Below are positions 22,040 through 28,677 of a stretch of 36,421 nt of DNA, in pieces (the stretch's first letter is position 1; each line of letters starts with the position of its first letter). The DNA is taken from IMG/VR virus record IMGVR_UViG_3300043777_000418, positions 1 to 36,421 of that record; one strand, 5' to 3'. The position numbers and the translations under genes are program-made. Below the pieces are notes generated by a model. It ran no database searches. It saw nothing but the letters and a program-made list of their open reading frames with translations, and was not told where the DNA came from. Source of the DNA: a virus.

Positions 22040-23524
22040 TCACTCCTCGCGCAGCCGTCTCGCGGTCTGCCGTTGTATCAACTCGTTGATGCTCAGCTGC
22101 GCCGGGAAGCGCGGCGGCGGCGTGCCCGGCTTGTCGCGCACGTACGGCCGCGACATGCACCCATAGCGCAGCGCGTCGGGGGCGTGATCCTCGGCGTCGG
22201 TGTCAACATCCTCGGCGCGGTGCTTGTCGTGCGGAAGGGCCGGCAGCGTGCGGATCAAGTGATAACAGGTGTCGAAAATCAAAACGCCTGGACCGGCACT
22301 ATCGCCGCGCAGACGCTCGCGAACCTGGTCCCATCCGCCCATTGCACCCCGTCGAGCAACGCGCGCGTTATCCGCACGCCGCCAGCCCAAATCCATGCGC
22401 TCAGCGATCGAGGGGCCGCCATCGCGCGCGAACGCTGCGGGGTCGAGCACCTCGTCGTCGATCTTTTCGCGGACGATGATGTCGCCGTCTTTCCAGTTCT
22501 CGAGCTCGAGGATGCCCTGGCCGACCTGCTCGGCGGTGTACTGGCAGCCGACATTCGCCTTGCCGCTCCAGCCGTACCACTCGCGATAGACCACGAGGCA
22601 GCCGCGCGGGATCGCCGCGATCGAGCCGTCGGAGACCGCCATCCACAGCACCGCGAAAGGCTTCGCCGAGCCCCAGTCGCCGGCGCGGATGCGCGCCCAG
22701 TGCTTCGGGATCTCGAAGGGCGCGACCACGTGGCGGTCGGTGCGAAACTCGGGGAAGAAAGCGCCGGCGATGACCGACCAATCCCCATCGAGCCAGGCGC
22801 GCACGAGCTCGGTGCCGCCGACGAGATACAGCCGGTTGACGTAGTCAGGGTCCTTCGCGAGCAGGATTCGGTTTTGCGACACCTTGCTCGGGATGAACAC
22901 CGCGATATGCGTCGCGCCGTTGGGCAGCCTGCGCGTGATCCGACGCATGCCAAGCGGCGCCGGGTCGATGAAGCGCTGTTTGATCCACTGATGCCCCGCG
23001 CCGCCGGGGTTCGCGCTCTGCAGCATCTGCACCGGCACGCCGTGCGCGGATCGCAGGCACCCGAAAAGCATGTCGATCGGATCGGGCAGCGGGTAATTGC
23101 CGGATTCCTCGATCGCGGCGTCGGTGAGGTTTTGCCCCTGGTACTTGCTCGCGTCGAGGACGTTCTCGAGCGGGCGGAAACGCAAGCGGCCGCCGTGCGG
23201 CAGCAGGAACTGTCGACGCGACTCCTGGTAGGCCGCGCCCATGCGGCAGTAAATATCCTTGGCGCGGTCGATCAGGTCGTCCTGCTGCGGCATCTCCTGG
23301 CGGAAAAACACCGCGTTGAAGTGCCGGCCGTAGCGGCGCTCCTTGAGCGCGTACTTACCTAGGATCCCGTCGGTCTTGCCGCCCCCGCGCGCGCCGCCAA
23401 AAAGCACGTCGGGGTAAGGGCAGTCGATCAGGGCCTTTTGCGGCCCCTCCTGCGGTCGCCAGGCATACTCGACGGGCTCGTCAGTTCGCTCGGCCAGGCG
23501 TGCCGTACTGCTCATCCCACTCAT
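22040..23524 (-). CDS. terminase large subunit
   Basis: A 494-aa DNA-packaging motor. The N-terminal ATPase has a Walker A at residues 41-51 (LFGGARGGGKT), an adenine-binding Q-like region just before it, and an acidic Walker B-like segment LTDAAIEESG. The C-terminal nuclease has a family-typical Asp in RAGDWGSAKPFAVLWM and the terminal motif EDHAPDALRYG. Function: ATP-driven translocation of phage DNA into the procapsid and cutting of the concatemer. It overlaps the small subunit gene by 44 nt. Whether packaging is headful or site-specific (cos) cannot be read from sequence alone. Confidence 0.92.
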   Translation of the reverse strand: MSGMSSTARLAERTDEPVEYAWRPQEGPQKALIDCPYPDVLFGGARGGGKTDGILGKYALKERRYGRHFNAVFFRQEMPQQDDLIDRAKDIYCRMGAAYQESRRQFLLPHGGRLRFRPLENVLDASKYQGQNLTDAAIEESGNYPLPDPIDMLFGCLRSAHGVPVQMLQSANPGGAGHQWIKQRFIDPAPLGMRRITRRLPNGATHIAVFIPSKVSQNRILLAKDPDYVNRLYLVGGTELVRAWLDGDWSVIAGAFFPEFRTDRHVVAPFEIPKHWARIRAGDWGSAKPFAVLWMAVSDGSIAAIPRGCLVVYREWYGWSGKANVGCQYTAEQVGQGILELENWKDGDIIVREKIDDEVLDPAAFARDGGPSIAERMDLGWRRADNARVARRGAMGGWDQVRERLRGDSAGPGVLIFDTCYHLIRTLPALPHDKHRAEDVDTDAEDHAPDALRYGCMSRPYVRDKPGTPPPRFPAQLSINELIQRQTARRLREE

Positions 23525-24008
23525 CCGGTGACAGCGGCTGCGAGCTCACGTCGGCCGGTTTCAGCGTTGCCAACACGTCGACCTTGTCGCGCCACTGGTC
23601 GGGCCGTCGGTTGATGAGCCACTTGAACGCCGCCCACCCATCGGGCGGGACGTGCAGCGTGATCGGCACGCGCGTGACCTTGCCGCCCTCGCAGTAGACT
23701 TTCTCCGATTGGTAGTCGTAACCGGTGGCGCGCCGGCGCAGGCCCTCCTCGACCTGGTCATCCCACAGCGCTTTGCCAGCCTTGCACGCCGCGGCGAATT
23801 CGGGATACCGCATCCGCCATTTGCGGATGGTGCGATCGTTGACGTCGAAGGCCTCGGCGAGGTCGATGTCCGCGGCACCGAGCTCGCACAGCTTGACGGC
23901 GATCGGTGCGTATTTCGGCTCGTACTCGCGCTGGCGTTGCTGCGGCGGATTCGCCGCCGGCTCAGTTCCCGCGGCCGCCGTTGATTCGGGTGTCGGTTTG
24001 CGTGTCAC
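23481..24008 (-). CDS. terminase small subunit
   Basis: A 175-aa protein with a GTG start preceded by AGGAAAA. Residues about 48-72 form a helix-turn-helix (DIDLAEAFDVNDRTIRKWRMRYP), followed by the family's linker and domain: FAAACKAGKALWDDQVEEGLRRRATGYDY, then ITLHVPPDGWAAFKWLINRRPDQWRDK. Role: recognises the packaging start site on phage DNA and hands it to the large subunit. The order small then large, with a 44-nt overlap, is standard. The N-terminus is Pro/Gln-rich and probably disordered. The 17-nt leader sequence is identical to that before the gene at 13752-14435. Confidence 0.85.
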   Translation of the reverse strand: MTRKPTPESTAAAGTEPAANPPQQRQREYEPKYAPIAVKLCELGAADIDLAEAFDVNDRTIRKWRMRYPEFAAACKAGKALWDDQVEEGLRRRATGYDYQSEKVYCEGGKVTRVPITLHVPPDGWAAFKWLINRRPDQWRDKVDVLATLKPADVSSQPLSPDEWDEQYGTPGRAN

Positions 24009-24237
24009 GGGGGTTTTCCTCGTGTTGCCTGGGGAGCTCCTCGACCTCGATCGTGCGCAGCCGCACCTTGACGCGGATGCCGAACCGATCGCACCGCGCG
24101 GTCATGCATTTGCCGATCGCGAAGCCGCGCGTGTCGAGCTGGCAGCCGTGCGCCCCGGCGATCTCGAAGTGAATTGGCCGCAGGCACTCCGGGCAGTGAT
24201 AGCCGCCCTCCTGCACGACGAGCGTCGCGTTGCTCAT
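23962..24237 (-). CDS. putative zinc-binding protein before the terminase
   Basis: A 91-aa protein from the ATG at 24237, overlapping the preceding gene by ATGA and the small terminase start by 47 nt. Cys residues at YHCPECLRPIHFEIAGAHGC and GKCMTARC suggest a zinc-ribbon-like site (CxxC with later Cys pairs) in the first 50 residues. The rest is a polar C-terminal tail. A further upstream in-frame extension is out-of-frame shadow of neighbouring genes and was discarded. The function is unknown, but the position at the head of the packaging genes makes a packaging or regulatory DNA-binding accessory plausible. Confidence 0.58.
   Translation of the reverse strand: MSNATLVVQEGGYHCPECLRPIHFEIAGAHGCQLDTRGFAIGKCMTARCDRFGIRVKVRLRTIEVEELPRQHEENPRDTQTDTRINGGRGN
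24006..24022 (-). repeat. 17-nt leader shared with the coiled-coil virion gene (copy 2)
   Basis: CGAGGAAAACCCCCGTG, identical to 14433-14449, contains the Shine-Dalgarno and GTG start of the small terminase gene. The matched length includes both AGGAAAA and the start codon. Confidence 0.75.
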
Positions 24238-24443
24238 GAGCTCGCCGGCGGCGTGTAGCCGAGCGAGGCGAGCTGCGCCTGCACGGCGGTGAGCTGCGCC
24301 TGCAGATTGGCGAGATTGGCGGCCGCGTTCGACAGGTAGTCGATCTGACTTTGCAGCGAGCTCTGCATCGAGAGCAGCTGCGAGATCAGCTGATTGTTCA
24401 CGGTCTGGGCAGGGGTGACGGCAGTCGGGTTCGGTGTACTCAT
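24234..24443 (-). CDS. small coiled-coil protein, 69 aa
   Basis: Residues about 14-60 are a continuous amphipathic helix (VNNQLISQLLSMQSSLQSQIDYL, ANLANLQAQLTAVQAQLASLG) with leucines and glutamines at heptad positions, so the product should form a coiled-coil oligomer. Both ends overlap neighbouring genes by a few nt (1 nt upstream, ATGA downstream). Short coiled-coil proteins in the packaging region sometimes act as scaffold-like or head-associated factors. No stronger call is warranted. Confidence 0.6.
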   Translation of the reverse strand: MSTPNPTAVTPAQTVNNQLISQLLSMQSSLQSQIDYLSNAAANLANLQAQLTAVQAQLASLGYTPPASS

Positions 24444-24727
24444 CAGCGCATCCCCCTCGGTGGCGGTGGCATCGCACCAGGTCGGGCCGGCGGTGCACCG
24501 CCTCGCGGCGCCATCAACACGATCGCGAGCTTCTTCGCATGCTCGGGGCCGGCCTTGACCTTGCTGCCGCCAGGCTTCGCCGGCGCCTTCTTCGGCAGCC
24601 TCGGGTTGCCGGCAGCTTTATCGGCAGCAACGAAATCGGCGCCCACCTTGGGCGGGATGCCGAGCCTGCTGTTGCCCGCTTTCGCGGCGAACATCGCGCC
24701 GCGCTGTTTCTGTGAGACGTCAGGCAT
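24443..24727 (-). CDS. small conserved phage protein of unknown function
   Basis: A 94-aa protein. The first 60 residues contain QKQRGAMFAAKAGNSRLGIPPKVGADFV and AADKAAGNPRLPKKAP, a pattern (AMxAAxxGxSxLGIPxKVGxxFVxxD) known from small phage proteins of unknown role encoded near terminases. The C-terminal third is Pro/Arg-rich and disordered. It probably belongs to a packaging-region accessory family. No start alternative is needed, since the ATG abuts the upstream gene with a 15-nt gap. Confidence 0.6.
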   Translation of the reverse strand: MPDVSQKQRGAMFAAKAGNSRLGIPPKVGADFVAADKAAGNPRLPKKAPAKPGGSKVKAGPEHAKKLAIVLMAPRGGAPPARPGAMPPPPRGMR

Positions 24728-24742
24728 GGCGCTCGAGCTCCC

Positions 24743-24988
24743 CTACTTTGCCGGCGCCGGCGCAGCCGCCGGTTTCGGCGCGGCGACTTTCGAGTAACTC
24801 ACGCCGATTGAGCAGCTCACCGAGAACCCACTCGAGTCGGCCGGCGTCGCTTGCACGTGCTCGAGGATCGCGGCGATCACCTTGCCGCCGGTGCCCCCGA
24901 GGCCGTCCGCCTCGCTGGACTCTTGCAGTCGCGTCAGCTGCTCGATCGCCTGCTGTCGCGTGCCGCTTGCGCTGATTGTCAGGTTCAC
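24743..24988 (-). CDS. first gene of the late operon, unknown function
   Basis: An 81-aa protein (MNLTISASGTRQQAIEQLTRLQESSEADG at the N-terminus, then VIAAILEHVQA, FSVSCSIGVSYSKVAAPKP, and a Pro/Ala tail). A helix followed by two strands is likely. It is the first gene transcribed from the late promoter after the intrinsic terminator. GGAGG in the leader (about 10 nt before the ATG) serves as ribosome-binding site. The family was not recognised. Early position in the late transcript and small size make a regulatory or packaging accessory role possible. Confidence 0.55.
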   Translation of the reverse strand: MNLTISASGTRQQAIEQLTRLQESSEADGLGGTGGKVIAAILEHVQATPADSSGFSVSCSIGVSYSKVAAPKPAAAPAPAK

Positions 24989-25007
24989 CGTTGCGTCCTC
25001 CGGGCGT

Positions 25008-25030
25008 AAAAAAACCGCCTCGAGGGCGGC
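25008..25030 (-). terminator. intrinsic terminator just after the late promoter
   Basis: On the minus strand CCGCC and GGCGG pair across a short loop and are followed at once by seven T. It lies about 25-45 nt downstream of the predicted late start, before any gene. This is the position of the tR'-type terminator overcome by Q proteins. Confidence 0.78.
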
Positions 25031-25043
25031 TGCGGTGGCAGTG

Positions 25044-25088
25044 ATGCTAGTTTGCGCGTGTTTTAGGGGTGTCAGTCGAGACTGTCAA
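25044..25088 (-). promoter_or_regulatory. late promoter (PR'-like) with possible Q-type pause element
   Basis: On the minus strand a perfect -35 TTGACA (25088-25083), a 17-nt spacer and a -10 TAAAAC (25065-25060, 4 of 6 consensus). TAGCAT (25049-25044), a -10-like hexamer in the first transcribed bases, is where lambdoid phages hold a promoter-proximal pause. The -35 overlaps the stop of the Q-like gene, and a terminator follows. Together these give the layout of a Q-controlled late promoter. Transcription start is expected near 25053. Confidence 0.78.
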
Positions 25089-25546
25089 GCCCCTGGCTCC
25101 CACATAGCGAGCCGAATCCCGACGGCGGACAGGCGCCCGAGCAGATACGCGAGCACGACGCGCCGCTCGGTGAAAACCTTGTCGCGGCTCATCGCGAGCT
25201 CGCTAGCTAGTTGATCCACCGAGCAATCCGAGCGATACCACAGCACCACAAAGCGCCGCCAGTAGATCGGCGAACTCAGCACGACCTGGTCGGTGACGAT
25301 CGCCTCGCGCTCAGGTAACGGCGGCATGCTCGATTTGAGAAACAGCGCACGCGAGGCGTTGGGCAGTCCCGTCCCCTGCCCCGCCGCCCACCGCTGCATG
25401 TGCCGATCGGCTGGCAGCAGCCGCGGGTCGAGCGAATTCTGCCGCGTGATGCGCCGGATGACGTCGGCCGGTGTTGGATCGCGGAATAGCACCGAGCACT
25501 CATCCGACAGATCGAGCACGCGCTTGAGGCGATAGCTGCCCCTCAC
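25085..25546 (-). CDS. Q-like late antitermination protein
   Basis: A 153-aa protein starting at a GTG that overlaps the nuclease stop by GTGA. Residues 45-60 (RHMQRWAAGQG) and the block PPLPEREAIVTDQVVLSSPIYWRRFVVLWYRSDCSVDQLASELAMSRDKVFTERRVVLAYLLGRL follow the antiterminator-Q / DUF1133 plan. The plan is an early W-containing helix, a PPLxxxEA start, then a helix pair ending in a region-4-like helix-turn-helix and L.GRL. Such proteins bind near the late promoter and modify paused RNA polymerase to ignore terminators. The gene ends on the -35 of a strong promoter that is itself followed by an intrinsic terminator, which supports the call. Family similarity is by pattern. Confidence 0.72.
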   Translation of the reverse strand: MRGSYRLKRVLDLSDECSVLFRDPTPADVIRRITRQNSLDPRLLPADRHMQRWAAGQGTGLPNASRALFLKSSMPPLPEREAIVTDQVVLSSPIYWRRFVVLWYRSDCSVDQLASELAMSRDKVFTERRVVLAYLLGRLSAVGIRLAMWEPGA

Positions 25547-25968
25547 TGTTTCCAGCCTCGAGCCGCCAGCACGCGCATTGTCATTTCGACAGCATCGCGC
25601 GATCGCACGTACTTGACCGGGAAGCGCAGCACAGTCCAGCCAAGGAGCGCCGCGGTGTTGTATTTCTCCATATCGCCGATGATGCCTGCGACCGTGCCGT
25701 GCCGTCCGGTGACGACGAGCTGCCCGCCCAAGCGCTGGGGCACCAGGCCCTCGAGCTCGACCGCGAGCCAGTAGTCGCGGAAGGCGAAGTCGAAACGCCA
25801 CTGGCGGCCAATGTCCTTCGCGAAGCGGAGCTCGCGCACCCACTGCGGCAGATTGAACTGCCGACACTGGTAGTCGAAGTCCTCCTCGGGTCCGACTTTC
25901 ACCGGCGGGGCAGGCGTTGCGAGCTCGTCCCACTCCGACGGCAGCAGCGGTTGCTGGCGCGGGCTCAT
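25543..25968 (-). CDS. PD-(D/E)XK-like endonuclease
   Basis: A 141-aa protein in which RFDFAFRDYWLAVELEG places D60, E71 and E73 in the order of a restriction-like nuclease core, followed by GRHGTVAGIIGDMEKYNTAALLGWTVLRFP, with K102 and the GW.VLRF strand of VSR/DUF559-like nucleases. A His (GRHGT) precedes the Lys, as in related phage proteins. The likely role is nicking or resolving branched DNA during replication or recombination. It could equally act against host DNA. It is coupled to the Q-like gene and to the small Cys-containing gene upstream. Confidence 0.68.
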   Translation of the reverse strand: MSPRQQPLLPSEWDELATPAPPVKVGPEEDFDYQCRQFNLPQWVRELRFAKDIGRQWRFDFAFRDYWLAVELEGLVPQRLGGQLVVTGRHGTVAGIIGDMEKYNTAALLGWTVLRFPVKYVRSRDAVEMTMRVLAARGWKQ

Positions 25969-26183
25969 CGCGCCGGCCTGCGTTGGTCGCGTGCTATGTG
26001 CTCGCGGATCTCACGACGCGCGTGCATCAGCCGGCGAGCCGCCATCGAGCGCCACTTCAGCCGCGCATGCTCCGCAAGGCCGAGCGGCAGCGTTATCGTG
26101 TACTGGACAACCTCGCCGCATGGGCAGTATTGCCGCAGCTGCCAGCACGGCTCGCCCTGCAGGTCGCGTTTGCGCAGGATCAT
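25965..26183 (-). CDS. small basic Cys-containing protein, 72 aa
   Basis: Opens MILRKRDLQGEPCWQLRQYCPCGEVVQYTITLPLG. Cys residues at 13, 20 and 22 could form a partial metal site or disulfide. The rest is a helical, Arg-rich region (ARLKWRSMAARRLMHARREIREH), consistent with nucleic-acid binding. It overlaps both neighbours by 4 nt. No family recognised. Its place next to a nuclease suggests a DNA-metabolism accessory. Confidence 0.55.
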   Translation of the reverse strand: MILRKRDLQGEPCWQLRQYCPCGEVVQYTITLPLGLAEHARLKWRSMAARRLMHARREIREHIARDQRRPAR

Positions 26184-26371
26184 GCTCGCCCCCGCCCGCG
26201 TCGCAGCAGCTTGCGGATGGTCGGCGCGCTGTCGCTGATTGTTTCGACGAGGCGCGGCATTGCCCTGTCGATCGCGCGCTGGATGTCGCCGAGGCGGACA
26301 ACGCCAGTCGTGCCGTCCTTGAGCACGATCGCGACCTCGCGGTCATCGTCATACCGACAGCGTCGACTCAC
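26180..26371 (-). CDS. small protein, 63 aa, unknown
   Basis: Starts at a GTG overlapping the upstream stop by GTGA; a longer in-frame reading upstream is Ala/Arg/Gly-rich shadow. The product has a beta hairpin (REVAIVLKDGTTGVVRLGD) and helices (IQRAIDRAMPRLVETIS, APTIRKLLRRGRGRA), with a basic C-terminus. It resembles no family I can name. Tight overlaps on both sides show that it is translated as part of the early operon. Confidence 0.52.
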   Translation of the reverse strand: MSRRCRYDDDREVAIVLKDGTTGVVRLGDIQRAIDRAMPRLVETISDSAPTIRKLLRRGRGRA

Positions 26372-26583
26372 GCCCGCGTCCCCCGCGGCCGCACCGCCTC
26401 CGCCGCGAACTGCTGCACCCCGCGCGGGGTAAAGACGCACAGCGGATCCGCCAGCGTCTCGAGCGCCGCCTCGTACCTCTCGACGCGACACACCAGACAC
26501 TCCCCGCCGGCGCCGCGCTTGAGGTGCAGCGGGCACAGCGGCACCAGGAGCGATAGCGGGCGCGGCTCGTCGTCAGTCATCAC
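26368..26583 (-). CDS. small putative zinc-binding protein, 71 aa
   Basis: CPLHLKRGAGGECLVC (residues 17-32) is a CxxH-x8-CxxC pattern that could bind one zinc ion. It is followed by a helix (RVERYEAALETLADPL) and a C-terminal VFTPRGVQQFAAEAV segment. The gene overlaps its neighbours by 4 nt on both sides. The function is unknown. A DNA- or protein-binding adaptor is the usual role of such short ribbons. Confidence 0.56.
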   Translation of the reverse strand: MMTDDEPRPLSLLVPLCPLHLKRGAGGECLVCRVERYEAALETLADPLCVFTPRGVQQFAAEAVRPRGTRA

Positions 26584-26858
26584 TCACGCCTCGGCGGCAG
26601 GTCGCCATCGACGCCCGCCTCGCGCAGCGCCTTAACGACGCCCTCGTCGACTTGCACGATGAGCTGCCCAACACGCCGACCGTCGGGCCCATGCACCGGC
26701 GGCCCGATCATCGGCGCGCCAGGTGGTGCACGCAGGATCACCAGGCGCACGCCGAGCAGCAGCTCCTGCAGCTCAACGCGCGGACCGGTGAGCACCTGGC
26801 CGATCGAGATCATCGAGCGCCCCCACGGGCCCCGCGGCCATGTCTTGATGCGCGCCAC
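26580..26858 (-). CDS. small protein, 92 aa, unknown
   Basis: The N-terminus is basic with several Trp (MARIKTWPRGPWGRSMISIG). The middle has a strand-rich part (LQELLLGVRLVILRAPPG) and a short loop (IGPPVHGPDGRRVGQLIVQVDEGVVKALREAGV). A compact alpha/beta fold is possible. It overlaps the downstream gene by 4 nt and follows the upstream one by 1 nt. No homologous family recognised. Confidence 0.5.
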   Translation of the reverse strand: MARIKTWPRGPWGRSMISIGQVLTGPRVELQELLLGVRLVILRAPPGAPMIGPPVHGPDGRRVGQLIVQVDEGVVKALREAGVDGDLPPRRE

Positions 26859-26859
26859 G

Positions 26860-27162
26860 TCACGAGCGCGAGCCGACGCGAGCGATCAGCCCCTGGCCGA
26901 TGACGTTCGCGAAATAGCCCTCGATCTCGCGCTCGAGCGCCCCGAAGCGCCGCTCGCCGTCGAGCTCGCCGGCGTCGTATTCCTGCATCGCAGCGATCAC
27001 CTCGGTGAAGGCCGAACGCGCGCCGGCGTAGAACGCATGCTTGAGCGCGCGGCGGAACTTCGGCTCGATCAGCTTGGCGCCGATCGCGAGCTGCTCGAAG
27101 GCCTGCCAGGAGTCCTCAAGCGGGTGGTCGGCGCGCGCCGGGGCAGGTGCGTCCTCGGTCAC
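26860..27162 (-). CDS. helical protein, 100 aa, unknown
   Basis: A predicted mainly helical protein with WQAFEQLAIGAKLIEPKF, RALKHAFYAGARSAFTEVIAAM and LEREIEGYFANVIGQ. The segment 'RHAFYAGAxxxF' is recurrent in small proteins of phage early operons, but no function is known to me. It overlaps the preceding gene by 4 nt. Acidic residues are spread through the C-terminal half. Confidence 0.55.
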   Translation of the reverse strand: MTEDAPAPARADHPLEDSWQAFEQLAIGAKLIEPKFRRALKHAFYAGARSAFTEVIAAMQEYDAGELDGERRFGALEREIEGYFANVIGQGLIARVGSRS

Positions 27163-27506
27163 AGCCGCTCGAGCCGCTCGAGGATGCCGTGCAGCCAGCG
27201 TAGCCCGTCGGCGTAGTCACTGAGCCCCGATTCAACGCGCGCGATCTGGCAGTGCGCCGGCGGCGCGTTAGCCCCGTCGCGTGCCTCCGTCGGCACCGAG
27301 CCGACCACGCGATCGGCGATGACACCGAGCCGCTTGCAGACCGTCGCGAGTGAGGTGTTGTGCTGCTCGAGGCACTCGGCGAGGCGGGTGATGAGCGGCG
27401 TTTCCTTCGCTACGTTCGCGTCCTTCGCTACGTTCGCGTTCGCGTACCCCGCCGCTGCCTGCTGGCCCGCCGCGATGGCGATATTGTCCTGTCCTGCTCG
27501 CATCAT
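27159..27506 (-). CDS. protein of 115 aa with tandem N-terminal repeats, unknown
   Basis: Starts at the ATG at 27506 with GGGGAG 8-9 nt upstream; an in-frame upstream extension is Arg/Ala-rich and lacks a good ribosome-binding site. Residues about 20-36 include the direct repeat NVAKDANVAKE, encoded by an 18-bp tandem DNA repeat. The C-terminal part has helical segments (LAECLEQHNTSLATVCKRLGVIADRVVG, GLRWLHGILERLERL). Function unknown; a helical interaction protein is plausible. The gene overlaps the next by 4 nt. Confidence 0.52.
   Translation of the reverse strand: MMRAGQDNIAIAAGQQAAAGYANANVAKDANVAKETPLITRLAECLEQHNTSLATVCKRLGVIADRVVGSVPTEARDGANAPPAHCQIARVESGLSDYADGLRWLHGILERLERL
27403..27438 (-). 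repeat. 18-bp perfect tandem repeat inside the 115-aa gene
   Basis: The plus-strand unit TCCTTCGCTACGTTCGCG occurs twice in direct succession. Each unit encodes six residues (NVAKDA-like), so slippage could lengthen or shorten the protein without a frameshift. Confidence 0.8.
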
Positions 27507-27537
27507 GGTCGTGATCTCCCCTTGTGTTGGTGGTAGG

Positions 27538-28146
27538 TCAGTGTGTCGCGGCCGGCTCAGCGCCGCCGCCCGCATCGCCAAGCGGTAGCTGCGGCTGCCT
27601 CGAGGCTTTCTCGATCGGCGCCGCGTCGGTGAGCGTGATTTTGATCTCGCGGTGCTGGTGCTCCTGCAGCTGCAGGTTCGTCTTACCGAGCCCAGGGCGC
27701 AGCGTCAGCGAGAAGCGCAGCTCCGTGAGCCCACCTGGTTGCGGCCGCAGCACGATCGAGGACAGCACGCACGCCGGGCGGCCGACGTCATCCTCGTCGT
27801 CGGGATCGGGCTCGACCGGCTCGAAGGTGAGCTCGCGATCCCCGCTCATGGTCAGCATGAGATCGTCCGACTCGTACTTCGCCGACACCGAGAACTCCTC
27901 GCCGTGCCACCAGGGCATCGGCTCGACGAGCCCGCCCTTGCCGCCGGTGTTGTACCAGCTCGCGTGACAGTGCTTGTCGCGCATGAAGTCGTTGAGCTCC
28001 TCGCGGGTCAACATGACGCCGGTGATCGGAATCGTGAACGCCGACTCCCACTCCTCGGCGCCGTGATACTCGGTGTTGTTTGAGACCTTGCCCATGCGGC
28101 ACAGCTTGCCGGTGAGGTTGAGGATCTTCGGGTGTTGCTCGGCCAT
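27538..28146 (-). CDS. conserved early phage protein, possibly a recombination/DNA-binding factor
   Basis: A 202-aa protein from the ATG at 28146, with GGGAGAA about 9 nt upstream. The N-terminal domain (ILNLTGKLCRMGKVSNNTEYHG, WESAFTIPITGVMLTREELNDFM) is strand-rich, then WYNTGGKGGLVEPMPWWHGEEFSVSAKYESDDLML. A Pro/Asp linker (EPVEPDPDDEDDVGRP) leads to a C-terminal half with strands ending LRPGLGKTNLQLQEHQHREIKI. The mix is compatible with a beta-barrel DNA-binding protein, but I cannot place the family. Its position in the early operon, downstream of the likely replication gene, suggests DNA metabolism. Confidence 0.55.
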   Translation of the reverse strand: MAEQHPKILNLTGKLCRMGKVSNNTEYHGAEEWESAFTIPITGVMLTREELNDFMRDKHCHASWYNTGGKGGLVEPMPWWHGEEFSVSAKYESDDLMLTMSGDRELTFEPVEPDPDDEDDVGRPACVLSSIVLRPQPGGLTELRFSLTLRPGLGKTNLQLQEHQHREIKITLTDAAPIEKASRQPQLPLGDAGGGAEPAATH

Positions 28147-28147
28147 G

Positions 28148-28381
28148 TCAGGGTTCTCCCGGTCGGTGGTGGCTTGAGGTGACGGCGGCTGCCCGTTCGG
28201 TTGCAATGCGTTCCCAACACGCTTTGAGGCCGCGCAGCTCCACGATGTAACTGGCTATGTCGGCCCCGTACTTCGCGTGAATCTGAGCCGGCGTGAGCTC
28301 CGACAGCGGCGGATCCGGCACAGTCGGGTACCAGTGCAGCGGGCCGAGCGATACAACGTAAGACGGCCAGCTCCCACTCAT
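28148..28381 (-). CDS. small protein, 77 aa, unknown
   Basis: MSGSWPSYVVSLGPLHWYPTVPDPP at the start, then a helix (TPAQIHAKYGADIASYIVELRG) and a charged tail. It is overlapped by the upstream gene through ATGA and is followed by a 1-nt gap. The pattern 'ELTPAQIHAKYGADI' is seen in short phage proteins of early operons, without known role. Confidence 0.5.
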   Translation of the reverse strand: MSGSWPSYVVSLGPLHWYPTVPDPPLSELTPAQIHAKYGADIASYIVELRGLKACWERIATERAAAVTSSHHRPGEP

Positions 28382-28677
28382 AGCGGCTCCCCGAAGATGC
28401 GCTCGAAGGCTGCGCGATACGTGATCGGGCCCGCGCCATCACGGCCGCAGCGCACGTCCGCGACGTGACGGTCGACGATCGCCTGGCGCAAGCGGCGTTT
28501 CCGCTCGGCTGCATCGGTCACGCCGTGGAACAGGTCCTCGACCAGGACGCCGCGACGGCCGAGCCGACGTGCGAGCCACAGCTCGCGGTTGAGCGGGGCA
28601 AGCGAGCTCGCGATACCACCGGCCCTTACGCGCGCGCCCTCCCGCGTCGCCCTCGCCTGTCCTGTGCTGGCGGTCAC
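28378..28677 (-). CDS. small early-operon protein, 99 aa
   Basis: Basic N-terminus, then a helical region (LAPLNRELWLARRLGRRGVLVEDLF) and RRLRQAIVDRHVADVRC, ending TYRAAFERIFGEPL. The C-terminal motif TYR.AF.R.yGEPL recurs at the ends of short phage proteins near replication genes. No function known. Overlaps the upstream gene by 4 nt and the downstream gene by 4 nt. Confidence 0.52.
   Translation of the reverse strand: MTASTGQARATREGARVRAGGIASSLAPLNRELWLARRLGRRGVLVEDLFHGVTDAAERKRRLRQAIVDRHVADVRCGRDGAGPITYRAAFERIFGEPL

Noticed and set aside
22037-23362. 441-codon plus-strand frame opposite the large terminase
   Set aside because: Terminase motifs are unambiguous on the minus strand. The plus frame has no ribosome-binding site and a shadow-like composition.
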